From Caryophanales bacterium UBA4100 (GTDB lineage Bacteria > Bacillota > Bacilli > Paenibacillales > UBA4045), in assembly GCA_002383285.1 (NCBI GenBank), contig DFXU01000072.1, forward strand, positions 1 through 13,114: a stretch of DNA of 13,114 nucleotides, in the 5' to 3' direction. The notes beneath the pieces are model-generated. The model had not been told where the DNA came from, did no database searches, and worked only from the letters and a program-made list of their open reading frames with translations. Position 1 is the stretch's first letter; each line of letters starts with the position of its first letter. A program made the position numbers and the translations under genes. Below are positions 6,996 to 13,114 of this stretch, one piece after another.

Positions 6996-9074
6996 GTGAG
7001 GGTATCCAATAGACAACGCCAAATCATAGAGATACTGTTAGAGCGGAAGAATGAGATGACAGTTGCAGATATTGCCCAAGAGACTAATGTCAGTCCTAGG
7101 ACGATTCATCGTGAGCTATCAGAGATTGAGGTTATTCTGAATGCTTATGGAATTTCATTAATGAAAAAAGCTGGAATCGGTATTCAAATATTCGCCAATC
7201 CAGAGCAGCTGATTATATTAGAGCAAGAATTGGATCAAATGAGAACGACGGAATATACAGCAGAAGAGCGAAAAGTTCTTATTATTTGTAAGCTGCTGGA
7301 GAATGATGAGCCGATTAAGCTATTTTCTATTTCTCACGATTTACAGGCAGCTATTCCTACAATAAGTAATGATTTAGATGAAGTGGAGAACAGAATTCTG
7401 AAGCATGGGCTTACACTTGTGCGAAGACGTGGTTATGGAGTAGAGATTATAGGCGCAGAGAAAGCCAAGAGAGATGCGATTGTAACCTTAACACAGGACT
7501 ACTTGGATGACTCTCTATTATTCGGAAGTGCGGAATCTGTAGCTGATCCAATAAGTCGGCAATTATTAACCTTAGTTGAAAGAGAGCAGTTTTTTCTCAT
7601 TGAGAAAGCGTTATGGAAAATAGAAGAGAAGTACCCAACAAGCTTGACAGAGGGTGCGTATACGTATTTGCTTATTCGCTTAACAGTTTCGATCACCCGC
7701 GCTCGTCATGGTAAGCTCATTCGACCTGAGGAGCTGTTGCTCAATGAACGGGAGGTGTCGATAGAGGATCAACGTCTGTATGATTATTTTGCTGAGCTGG
7801 TATTGCTAGATCTCCCCCGACAAGAAGAAGTGGATATTATGAACCTGTTAAGAGAATGGAGCGCGAGTAATAATCAGGATCAGGTTATTAATATGCATGA
7901 GGATCTCAAACAGCTCGAGTTTGTTACAAGTTTAATTAGGTTTGTTGGTGATCGGCTTGGTGTAGAGTTCGACCAGGATCGTTCATTACGAGAAGGTCTG
8001 TTACAGCATGTCGCACCTGTCCTATTAAGGCTTGAGAATAACGAATTAATCAGAAATCCGCTCCTATCTCAGATTAAGAAGGATTATGAAGATTTGTTCA
8101 ATATAGTTAAAGCTGCGATTCAAGCTATTCCGCTGCCATATGTTATTCCCGACGAAGAGATCGGATTTCTAGTCATGCACTTTGGCGCAGCATTGGTACG
8201 TATTCAGCAGCTGTCACGTAAAGTAAGGGCCCTACTCGTATGCACAAGCGGGATCGGATCGTCCAAATTATTAGCTGTTCGAATTGAGAAGGAGCTCCCC
8301 CAAATTGAGCTGCTTGCACATATTTCGTGGTTTGAGGCAACTCGAATATCTGAGGAGGATTATGATTTAGTTATCTCCACGGTAGATCTTCCGCTACCCT
8401 CTGATCAATACTTTAAGCTAAGTCCATTATTATCGAAGGATGAGGTTGAGAAGCTAAGGTTATTCATTCAGAACATAACACTCAAGCGTATTCCTAAGAA
8501 AAATAGGCTGGAGGATCCACAATCTACCTCGTCATTTAGATGGTTGGACAATATTAGAAGGTACTCACAGGTCATTGTGAGGCTCATTGAACAGTTTGAG
8601 GTTCATAACCACTCATTAACTCTACACAATGTGCAAGCCGACTTAAGACCGATCGTTCAACATATGTGTGATTTGCTATGGGAGAAGGGAAAGTTAAGTC
8701 AGCTTCAACCTGTTATGGATCGATTATTGGCGAGAGAAGAGCTGGGCAGCCAAGTTATGTTGCCCAATTCTGGATTAGCGTTATTCCACACACGCCACGA
8801 AGCAGTTCTGACTCCAACGATTATGCTATTCCGCTTTGACCACCCAATAAACAGTGGAGGTAAGTATGATCAGCAGATAGAGCAAATACTATTAATGCTT
8901 GGACCGAATGAGATGGATAGACAGACATTAGAGGTGCTGAGTGAAATCAGTGCAATGCTGCTAGAGCCGAGTGTGATAAGCAGCCTAGAAACAGAGGATG
9001 AAGAAGCGATTAAGCAATTATTGTCTAACAAATTCTCGTATTTCATACAGACAAAACTAGATTGGAGAGGGTAA
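6996..9074 (+). CDS. mtlR: Mannitol operon transcriptional activator MtlR (PRD regulator)
   Basis: DNA-binding activator of mannitol genes whose activity is set by PTS phosphorylation. From GTG 6996 it has 692 residues, close to the roughly 694 of the B. subtilis protein. Order: winged helix (about 1-60, VADIAQETNVSPRTIHREL), second helix-turn-helix region (about 80-160), PRD1 (about 170-290), PRD2 (about 300-405), IIB-Gat-like domain (about 410-495, CTSGIGSS with Cys416), and IIA-like domain (about 540-692, with His598 in LFHTRH). PRD2 keeps His338 (LLQHVAP) and His395 (VMHFGA). By local motif alignment, the two usual PRD1 histidine positions appear to be Arg228 (LLIRLTV) and Leu284 (IMNLLRE). 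The GTG start is chosen because AAGGA at 6981-6985 is 10 nt upstream and the protein then begins MRVSNRQRQ, as relatives do. ATG 6978 is possible but lacks a site, and ATG 6939 is inside a hairpin. Confidence 0.93.
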   Translation: MRVSNRQRQIIEILLERKNEMTVADIAQETNVSPRTIHRELSEIEVILNAYGISLMKKAGIGIQIFANPEQLIILEQELDQMRTTEYTAEERKVLIICKLLENDEPIKLFSISHDLQAAIPTISNDLDEVENRILKHGLTLVRRRGYGVEIIGAEKAKRDAIVTLTQDYLDDSLLFGSAESVADPISRQLLTLVEREQFFLIEKALWKIEEKYPTSLTEGAYTYLLIRLTVSITRARHGKLIRPEELLLNEREVSIEDQRLYDYFAELVLLDLPRQEEVDIMNLLREWSASNNQDQVINMHEDLKQLEFVTSLIRFVGDRLGVEFDQDRSLREGLLQHVAPVLLRLENNELIRNPLLSQIKKDYEDLFNIVKAAIQAIPLPYVIPDEEIGFLVMHFGAALVRIQQLSRKVRALLVCTSGIGSSKLLAVRIEKELPQIELLAHISWFEATRISEEDYDLVISTVDLPLPSDQYFKLSPLLSKDEVEKLRLFIQNITLKRIPKKNRLEDPQSTSSFRWLDNIRRYSQVIVRLIEQFEVHNHSLTLHNVQADLRPIVQHMCDLLWEKGKLSQLQPVMDRLLAREELGSQVMLPNSGLALFHTRHEAVLTPTIMLFRFDHPINSGGKYDQQIEQILLMLGPNEMDRQTLEVLSEISAMLLEPSVISSLETEDEEAIKQLLSNKFSYFIQTKLDWRG

Positions 9075-9076
9075 CC

Positions 9077-9514
9077 ATGTCAATACTGTCCAGAGAGAAA
9101 ATTCGAATTCATGTTCAAGTTAACAACAAAGCAGAAGCGATCCGCTTAGCAGGTCAATTGTTAGTAGACAATGGACATGTGCCAGCATCGTATATTGATT
9201 ATATGCTTAAGCGCGATGAGGAATTATCTACGTATATGGGAGCTGGTTTGGCGATCCCGCATGGAACGAATGAGGCCAAGAAGCTTATCAATTCAACGGG
9301 GTTAGCTGTATTAGTCGTTCCAGACGGCGTTGAATTTGGCGGTGGTGAGATTGCACGCTTGATTGTGGGAATTGCTGCAATTGGAGACGACCATATGGAT
9401 CTATTAACAAGTATTGCAATGATCGTATCGGATGATGCAACAATGGATCGAATATTGAAGGCAACCTCTGAGGATGAGATATTAGAGATTTTTCTTGAGG
9501 GTGTGGAGCAATGA
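9077..9514 (+). CDS. mtlF: Mannitol-specific PTS enzyme IIA
   Basis: Cytosolic phosphocarrier of 145 residues that takes phosphate from HPr and passes it to the IIB cysteine of MtlA. It is a single PTS IIA type 2 (mannitol/fructose) domain. The active histidine is His62 in GAGLAIPHGTNEAK, and the following VLVVPDGVEFGGG and LIVGIAAIGDDHMDLL segments are typical. The ATG at 9077 has GGAGAGGG at 9064-9071, only 2 bp after the mtlR stop. An upstream in-frame ATG at 9062 would precede that site. Its stop overlaps the mtlD start by 4 bp (ATGA), indicating translational coupling. It may also phosphorylate MtlR when mannitol is absent. Confidence 0.96.
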   Translation: MSILSREKIRIHVQVNNKAEAIRLAGQLLVDNGHVPASYIDYMLKRDEELSTYMGAGLAIPHGTNEAKKLINSTGLAVLVVPDGVEFGGGEIARLIVGIAAIGDDHMDLLTSIAMIVSDDATMDRILKATSEDEILEIFLEGVEQ

Positions 9515-10680
9515 GGGCGGTTCATTTTGGCGCGGGGAATATTGGTAGAGGGTTTATTGGTCTATTGCTGGCAAGGGCAGGCTATGAGGTAACCTTCGTT
9601 GATGTTAGTGATAAAATTGTTAGTGCTCTCCAGCAACGAGGTGAATACACAGTAACCCTGGCCAATGAGAATCAGAATATAGAAGCGGTTAGGAATGTGA
9701 CTGCTATCCATGGGAGCCAGCTCGTTCAAGTGTCGGAGGCAGTATCAACGGCAGACCTGGTGACGACAGCGATTGGTGTATCGATACTGCCGCATATCGC
9801 TCATGTGCTCGCTACAGGAATTCGTCTTCGTGTTAAGCAGACAGAGAAACCATTGCATATCATCGCTTGCGAGAATACGATTGGAGGAAGCAGTCAGCTA
9901 AGAAGCCTCGTCTATGAATATCTCACTGAGGAAGAACGACTGCTAGTAGATGGATGTATTAAGTTTCCGAATGCTGCGGTAGATCGGATTGTACCAATCC
10001 AGCACCATGAAGATCCTCTAAGTGTCACTGTAGAGCCTTTCTTCGAATGGATAGTCGATCGATCCAGCATGGTGCCAGGATATCCAGTCATTGAAGGTGT
10101 ACAGTATGTAGATGCATTGGAGCCATTCATTGCTCGCAAATTATTCACAGTTAATACTGGACATTGCTGTGCTGCCTATTATGGATATCTGCAAGGCTAT
10201 GAGACGATCCAAGGTGCTATGGAGGATAAAGGGATTCGCTCTAAGGTTCATGGTGTGCTAGAGGAAACTGGACAATTATTATGCCAACAATATGGCTTTG
10301 ATCGGATAGAGCATGAGAGCTATGTCCTTAAGGTTATGGATCGCTTCACAAATCGGTATTTAACTGACGATGTTCGCAGGGTAGGAAGATCGCCAATTCG
10401 CAAATTATCGGCCAATGATCGGTTAGTTAGACCAGCCCGTCTGGCATATGATCTCGGTTTGGATGTATCTCACTTAACGATGGCCATTGCAGCTGCATTA
10501 CAATTCGATCTGATAGAGGATCCGGAGGCAGTTGAGCTTCAGCATGCGATTCATGAGCGTGGCATTCATCAGACGATTGTTGACTATCTTAGTATTCATC
10601 GAGATCATCCTCTTCATGCTAAGATCGTTCTACAATATGAGGAGCTAATATTGACAAGTAGGAAGCATGAGAGGAGTTGA
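9511..10680 (+). CDS. mtlD: Mannitol-1-phosphate 5-dehydrogenase
   Basis: Cytosolic NAD-dependent enzyme that oxidises mannitol-1-phosphate to fructose-6-phosphate, which enters glycolysis. It has 389 residues and belongs to the polyol-specific long-chain dehydrogenase family. The N-terminal Rossmann motif is FGAGNIGRGFIG (6-17). The catalytic Lys-Asn-His set appears as K210, N215 and H218 in RKLFTVNTGHC, with the family's K+5 and N+3 spacing. ACENTIGGSSQL and FPNAAVDRIVP are further family blocks. The ATG at 9511 overlaps the mtlF stop, with GAGGGTG at 9497-9503 as the ribosome binding site. The C-terminus, ending KHERS, is somewhat longer than in B. subtilis MtlD. A 6-bp gap precedes ptsI. 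Confidence 0.97.
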   Translation: MRAVHFGAGNIGRGFIGLLLARAGYEVTFVDVSDKIVSALQQRGEYTVTLANENQNIEAVRNVTAIHGSQLVQVSEAVSTADLVTTAIGVSILPHIAHVLATGIRLRVKQTEKPLHIIACENTIGGSSQLRSLVYEYLTEEERLLVDGCIKFPNAAVDRIVPIQHHEDPLSVTVEPFFEWIVDRSSMVPGYPVIEGVQYVDALEPFIARKLFTVNTGHCCAAYYGYLQGYETIQGAMEDKGIRSKVHGVLEETGQLLCQQYGFDRIEHESYVLKVMDRFTNRYLTDDVRRVGRSPIRKLSANDRLVRPARLAYDLGLDVSHLTMAIAAALQFDLIEDPEAVELQHAIHERGIHQTIVDYLSIHRDHPLHAKIVLQYEELILTSRKHERS

Positions 10681-10686
10681 TTCCAA

Positions 10687-12426
10687 TTGGTGAATATGGT
10701 AACGAAGCAGTGGAAAGGGATAGCAGCGTCTCCTGGTTATGCAATTGCACCAGCTTACAGGCTGGATAAGCAGCTATACTTGCCAGAACGTCAAACCGTA
10801 GCTAATCCCCTCGAGGAACAGATTAGATTTAAAGCTGCTCTAGCATCTGCGGTAGAGCAATTAGAAGTTATCCGTCAATCTACCTTAGAGCGACTGGGTC
10901 CAGAGAAGGCTGAAATCTTCGAGGGTCATCTGCTATTATTACGTGATCCGGAGCTAGTCGATACGATTATTGACAATATCGGTCGAGAGAGTATGAATGC
11001 TGAATTTGCACTTTATGAGGTGTCACAAATGTTCATCGAGATGTTCATGAGCATGGATAATGAGCTGCTCAGGGCTCGAGCAGTAGATATCCGTGACGTG
11101 TCTGATCGGATCATGAATAAGCTTCGCGGAGTTTCGAATATCGACCTGGCCACACTGACTGAGCAATGTGTAATCATTGCTGAAGACCTAACACCTTCTG
11201 ATACGTCCAGTCTCAATCTTGATGTTGTCAAAGGGATCGTTAGTGAAGTCGGAAGTCGGACCTCACATTCCGCTATTATGGCCCGTTCTTTAGGGATTCC
11301 TGCAATTGTAGGTGCGGGTCCCCTCGATATTAATAGTGATTCCTATGTGATCCTAGATGCCATTGAGGGTGTAGTCATCGTACATCCTACTGAAGAGCAA
11401 TTATTGGAATATCAAGAGAAGCTGAAGCAATATGAATTGCAGAGAGCAGAGTACCATAAGCTTAAAGATCTGCCAACCTTCACTAAGGACGGTCATCAGG
11501 TTGAATTGGCAGCGAATATTGGCAATCTTGAGGATGTGCAGAAGGTATTAGACAATGGTGCAGAAGGCATCGGACTCTTCCGTACCGAGTTTCTATATAT
11601 GGACAGGGGCGGCTTCCCATCGGAGAATGAGCAGTATGAGGTTTATAAGCATGTTCTATTAAAAATGGATAATAAGCCTGTCGTTATACGGACATTGGAT
11701 ATCGGTGGAGATAAGGAGCTATCCTATATGGAGCTTCCTAAAGAAAGTAATCCATTCCTAGGACTGAGAGCGCTTCGCCTATGCTTTAAGCATGAGGAGC
11801 TATTCCGGATTCAGCTGCGTGCATTACTGCGTGCCTCTATTCATGGTAATCTGAAGATCATGTTCCCGATGATTGCTGTTATTGAAGAGTGGCGTAAAGC
11901 GAAATCAATTGTACTTGAGGAGAAATTGAAGCTTCAGGAGCAAGGCGTCGCTGTATCAGAGATGCTGGAGATTGGTATGATGGTGGAGATACCTGCTGCT
12001 GCGTTATCTGCGGATATTTTTGCAAGAGAGGTGGATTTCTTTAGTATTGGTACGAATGATTTGATACAATATACTATGGCTGCTGATCGAATGAATGAGG
12101 CGGTTACTTACCTATACCAGCCATGCCATCCTACCCTACTCAAGCTCATTAAGATGGTCATTGATGCAGCGAGTAAGGAAGGGAAATGGGTTGGAATGTG
12201 CGGTGAGATGGCAGGTGATCCTACAGCAATACCTCTATTAATAGGATTAGGTCTCCATGAATTCAGTATGAGTGCCAGCTCCATTCTACCAGCGAGACAG
12301 ATCATCGGAGATCATAATTATCAGAAGCTTGTACCTATTGCTACACAAGCCTTAACGCTCAGCAGTCAACAGGAAGTTTTACAGTATGTTACCGAATATA
12401 TAGAAGAGATGGGGAGCGACTTATGA
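10687..12426 (+). CDS. ptsI: Phosphoenolpyruvate-protein phosphotransferase (PTS Enzyme I)
   Basis: General PTS enzyme of 579 residues that autophosphorylates from PEP and transfers phosphate to HPr. The N-terminal swivelling and HPr-binding region carries the phosphohistidine His194 in GSRTSHSAIMARSLG. The C-terminal PEP-binding barrel shows GIGLFRTEFLYMDR, TLDIGGDKELSYM, NPFLGLRALR, EIPAAAL, FFSIGTNDLIQYTMA-ADR and Cys505 in GMCGEMAG, so all expected catalytic blocks are present. The start is TTG 10687, 10 nt after GAGGAG at 10671-10676; GTG 10690 and ATG 10696 are alternatives that change only the first three residues. Its position is unusual: it sits in the mannitol operon and upstream of the HPr gene, whereas general ptsH normally precedes ptsI. 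It may be a dedicated copy, or the only one; the window cannot tell. Confidence 0.95.
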   Translation: MVNMVTKQWKGIAASPGYAIAPAYRLDKQLYLPERQTVANPLEEQIRFKAALASAVEQLEVIRQSTLERLGPEKAEIFEGHLLLLRDPELVDTIIDNIGRESMNAEFALYEVSQMFIEMFMSMDNELLRARAVDIRDVSDRIMNKLRGVSNIDLATLTEQCVIIAEDLTPSDTSSLNLDVVKGIVSEVGSRTSHSAIMARSLGIPAIVGAGPLDINSDSYVILDAIEGVVIVHPTEEQLLEYQEKLKQYELQRAEYHKLKDLPTFTKDGHQVELAANIGNLEDVQKVLDNGAEGIGLFRTEFLYMDRGGFPSENEQYEVYKHVLLKMDNKPVVIRTLDIGGDKELSYMELPKESNPFLGLRALRLCFKHEELFRIQLRALLRASIHGNLKIMFPMIAVIEEWRKAKSIVLEEKLKLQEQGVAVSEMLEIGMMVEIPAAALSADIFAREVDFFSIGTNDLIQYTMAADRMNEAVTYLYQPCHPTLLKLIKMVIDAASKEGKWVGMCGEMAGDPTAIPLLIGLGLHEFSMSASSILPARQIIGDHNYQKLVPIATQALTLSSQQEVLQYVTEYIEEMGSDL

Positions 12427-12683
12427 TAACTCGTACTTTCATGATTCTGAATCCACAAGGGTTTCACGTTCGACCAACGAAGACATTCGTAGACAAGGCT
12501 ATTACCTTTCCATGTGATATTAAATTGATTCACAAGAATAAGGTGATGAATGGGAAGAGCTCCTTGGGTGTAATGGCTCTAGGGCTAGCCAAGCATTCAG
12601 AAGTCACCTTGGAGGTGAATGGAGAGCAAGAAGAGCAAGCGATTGAAGAGCTCGGTGCGATCCTTACCGCTATTTACGAATAA
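12423..12683 (+). CDS. HPr family phosphocarrier protein
   Basis: Small cytosolic phosphocarrier of 86 residues that moves phosphate from Enzyme I to MtlF. The active His15 is in NPQGFHVRPT, and Ser46, the target of HPr kinase in Firmicutes, is in NGKSSLGVMALG. This is a true HPr and not a Crh-like protein, which would lack His15. The active loop reads HVRPT instead of the common HARPA, and the Ser46 site reads SSLGVM instead of SIMGVM, so it is diverged from housekeeping HPr. The ATG overlaps the ptsI stop by 4 bp, so translation is coupled. It is the last operon gene; no strong terminator follows directly. I give no symbol because I cannot tell whether it is ptsH itself or a paralogue. Confidence 0.93.
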   Translation: MITRTFMILNPQGFHVRPTKTFVDKAITFPCDIKLIHKNKVMNGKSSLGVMALGLAKHSEVTLEVNGEQEEQAIEELGAILTAIYE

Positions 12684-12797
12684 CCTGAAGAAATTTCATG
12701 TAAGCTATGAAGGAAATATAAGTAAGAGAGGCTGTCTCAAAGTTGATGATGGAACTGCACCCCGTCAAGTAGACAGTATAAATAATAAATAGTCATG

Positions 12798-12838
12798 AAG
12801 CGGCCTTAGTCCAAAATTCCATTGGACTGAGGCCGTTT
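12798..12838. terminator. Hairpin inside the IS remnant, possible bidirectional terminator
   Basis: Arms 12801-12814 and 12822-12835 pair over 14 positions with one G-U wobble around a 7-base loop. AAG on the left and TTT on the right extend the stem. It probably ended the transposase transcript (minus strand). As no other terminator is visible after the HPr gene, it may also end mtl operon transcripts on the plus strand, although the T-run is short. Confidence 0.6.
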
Positions 12839-12840
12839 AA

Positions 12841-12903
12841 TTATGCCTGCAATCGTTCGTTATTATAGAAATAAATGTAAGCCGATTGATGGTCCGAAAA
12901 TCT
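12841..12903 (-). pseudogene. C-terminal fragment of an IS3-family transposase (OrfB)
   Basis: Minus-strand reading gives a peptide containing AYIYFYNNERLQA and then TAA at 12841-12843. AYIxFYNxERLQ is the conserved block near the C-terminus of the DDE transposase (rve integrase core) in IS3-family elements. In most relatives about 15 residues continue after LQ, so the reading frame is cut short here. The catalytic DDE residues and all upstream parts are missing from the window, so it is non-functional. Confidence 0.65.
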
Positions 12904-12906
12904 GGT

Positions 12907-13114
12907 GTTTGGCGCGCAGCTAGCCACATGAAATGTGTGTTTTACCGAAGCGCTTTTGCCGTTTGGCGAGAAGAGTAGAGCTCTTTTGTATGCTTTTTAC
13001 TAAGGAAAACGGGAATATCTCTACGTTTAAATAGAATTGCAACTCACTAAAATGGAGAAACAGGATGCGTAAGGGAGAGCTATGGCTGTAAGAGTTTACG
13101 TCCGCCTTTGAATG
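12907..13114. other. Stretch without a recognised gene
   Basis: No reading frame here looks coding. The longest ATG frame (12933-13034, 33 codons, plus strand) has no ribosome binding site and an unusual Cys/Arg/Phe-rich composition. There are short palindromes, such as AAGCGCTT near 12948 and AAGAG/CTCTT arms near 12973-12987. The stretch may be remains of inserted sequence or a lineage-specific intergenic repeat, but I cannot establish either. Confidence 0.4.

Larger units (their letters stand above)
12750..12906 (-). mobile_element. Terminal fragment of an IS3-family insertion sequence (IS150-like)
   Basis: The left boundary reads TGGAACTGCACCCC from 12750, followed by GTCAAGTAGACAG. On the minus strand this is the TGTCTACTTGACGGGGTGCAG-type end common in IS3-family elements. 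Moving right come a terminator hairpin (12798-12838) and then, on the minus strand, the last residues of an OrfB transposase. No further transposase is visible to the right, and the frame meets TAG and TAA at 12997-13002. It is therefore a decayed or truncated remnant whose right boundary is a guess. Just outside the left end, GGCTGTCTCAAAG at 12730-12742 resembles ends of other IS families, so insertions may be nested. Confidence 0.65.

Noticed and set aside
12933..13034. 33-codon plus-strand reading frame
   Set aside because: No ribosome binding site, odd composition and no recognisable family; too weak to call a gene.
1..13114. CRISPR arrays, tRNA or rRNA genes, toxin-antitoxin or phage defence modules
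   Set aside because: I saw no regularly spaced repeats, no cloverleaf-like tRNA sequence, no rRNA segments and no small paired genes of those types on either strand.

Overview
The window looks like the chromosome of a low-to-moderate-GC Gram-positive bacterium of the order Bacillales, most likely Paenibacillus or a close relative. The evidence is strong GGAGG-type ribosome binding sites, frequent TTG/GTG starts, hairpin-plus-T-run terminators, a cre-like catabolite repression site, and a Bacillus-type mannitol locus (IIBC, PRD regulator, separate IIA, dehydrogenase). The genus is inferred; there is no rRNA or other marker gene here.

Left part (1-3955). The end of an upstream plus-strand gene and its terminator (126-167) come first. 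Next is a divergent pair: a minus-strand SgrR-type regulator (winged helix plus solute-binding-protein domain) and a plus-strand multi-pass membrane protein of the DUF4153/DUF4173 type. A perfect 10-bp inverted repeat lies between them. The regulator has a strong ribosome binding site but no ATG/GTG/TTG at a workable distance. A convergent minus-strand gene for a 155-residue cytosolic protein of unknown function follows.

Middle (3956-5300). An iron-containing alcohol dehydrogenase (YqhD/YugJ type) has its own promoter and terminator. Its promoter and that of the 155-residue protein gene are both near consensus and are interlocked: each one's -35 box lies in the other's spacer.

Right part (5300-12700) is a six-gene plus-strand mannitol PTS operon: mtlA (IIBC), mtlR (activator), mtlF (IIA), mtlD (mannitol-1-phosphate dehydrogenase), ptsI (Enzyme I) and an HPr gene. 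Gaps from mtlR onward are 2 to 6 bp or 4-bp overlaps. All steps from PEP to fructose-6-phosphate are encoded: EI, HPr, MtlF and the MtlA IIB domain pass phosphate to incoming mannitol, and MtlD oxidises mannitol-1-phosphate. The leader carries a likely MtlR operator, a sigma-A-like promoter with a cre site in its spacer, and a good ribosome binding site, so induction by mannitol and repression by preferred sugars are both expected. A hairpin separates mtlA from mtlR. MtlR keeps the PRD2, IIB-like and IIA-like phosphorylation residues but seems to have lost both PRD1 histidines.

Far right (12700-13114) has no intact gene. It holds one end of a decayed IS3-family insertion sequence (end motif, terminator hairpin, last residues of the transposase) and then about 200 bp in which I see no convincing gene. 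I see no strong sign of a wholly new system. The most unusual points are the mannitol operon carrying its own Enzyme I and HPr, the degenerate PRD1, the apparent AUC start and the interlocked promoters.
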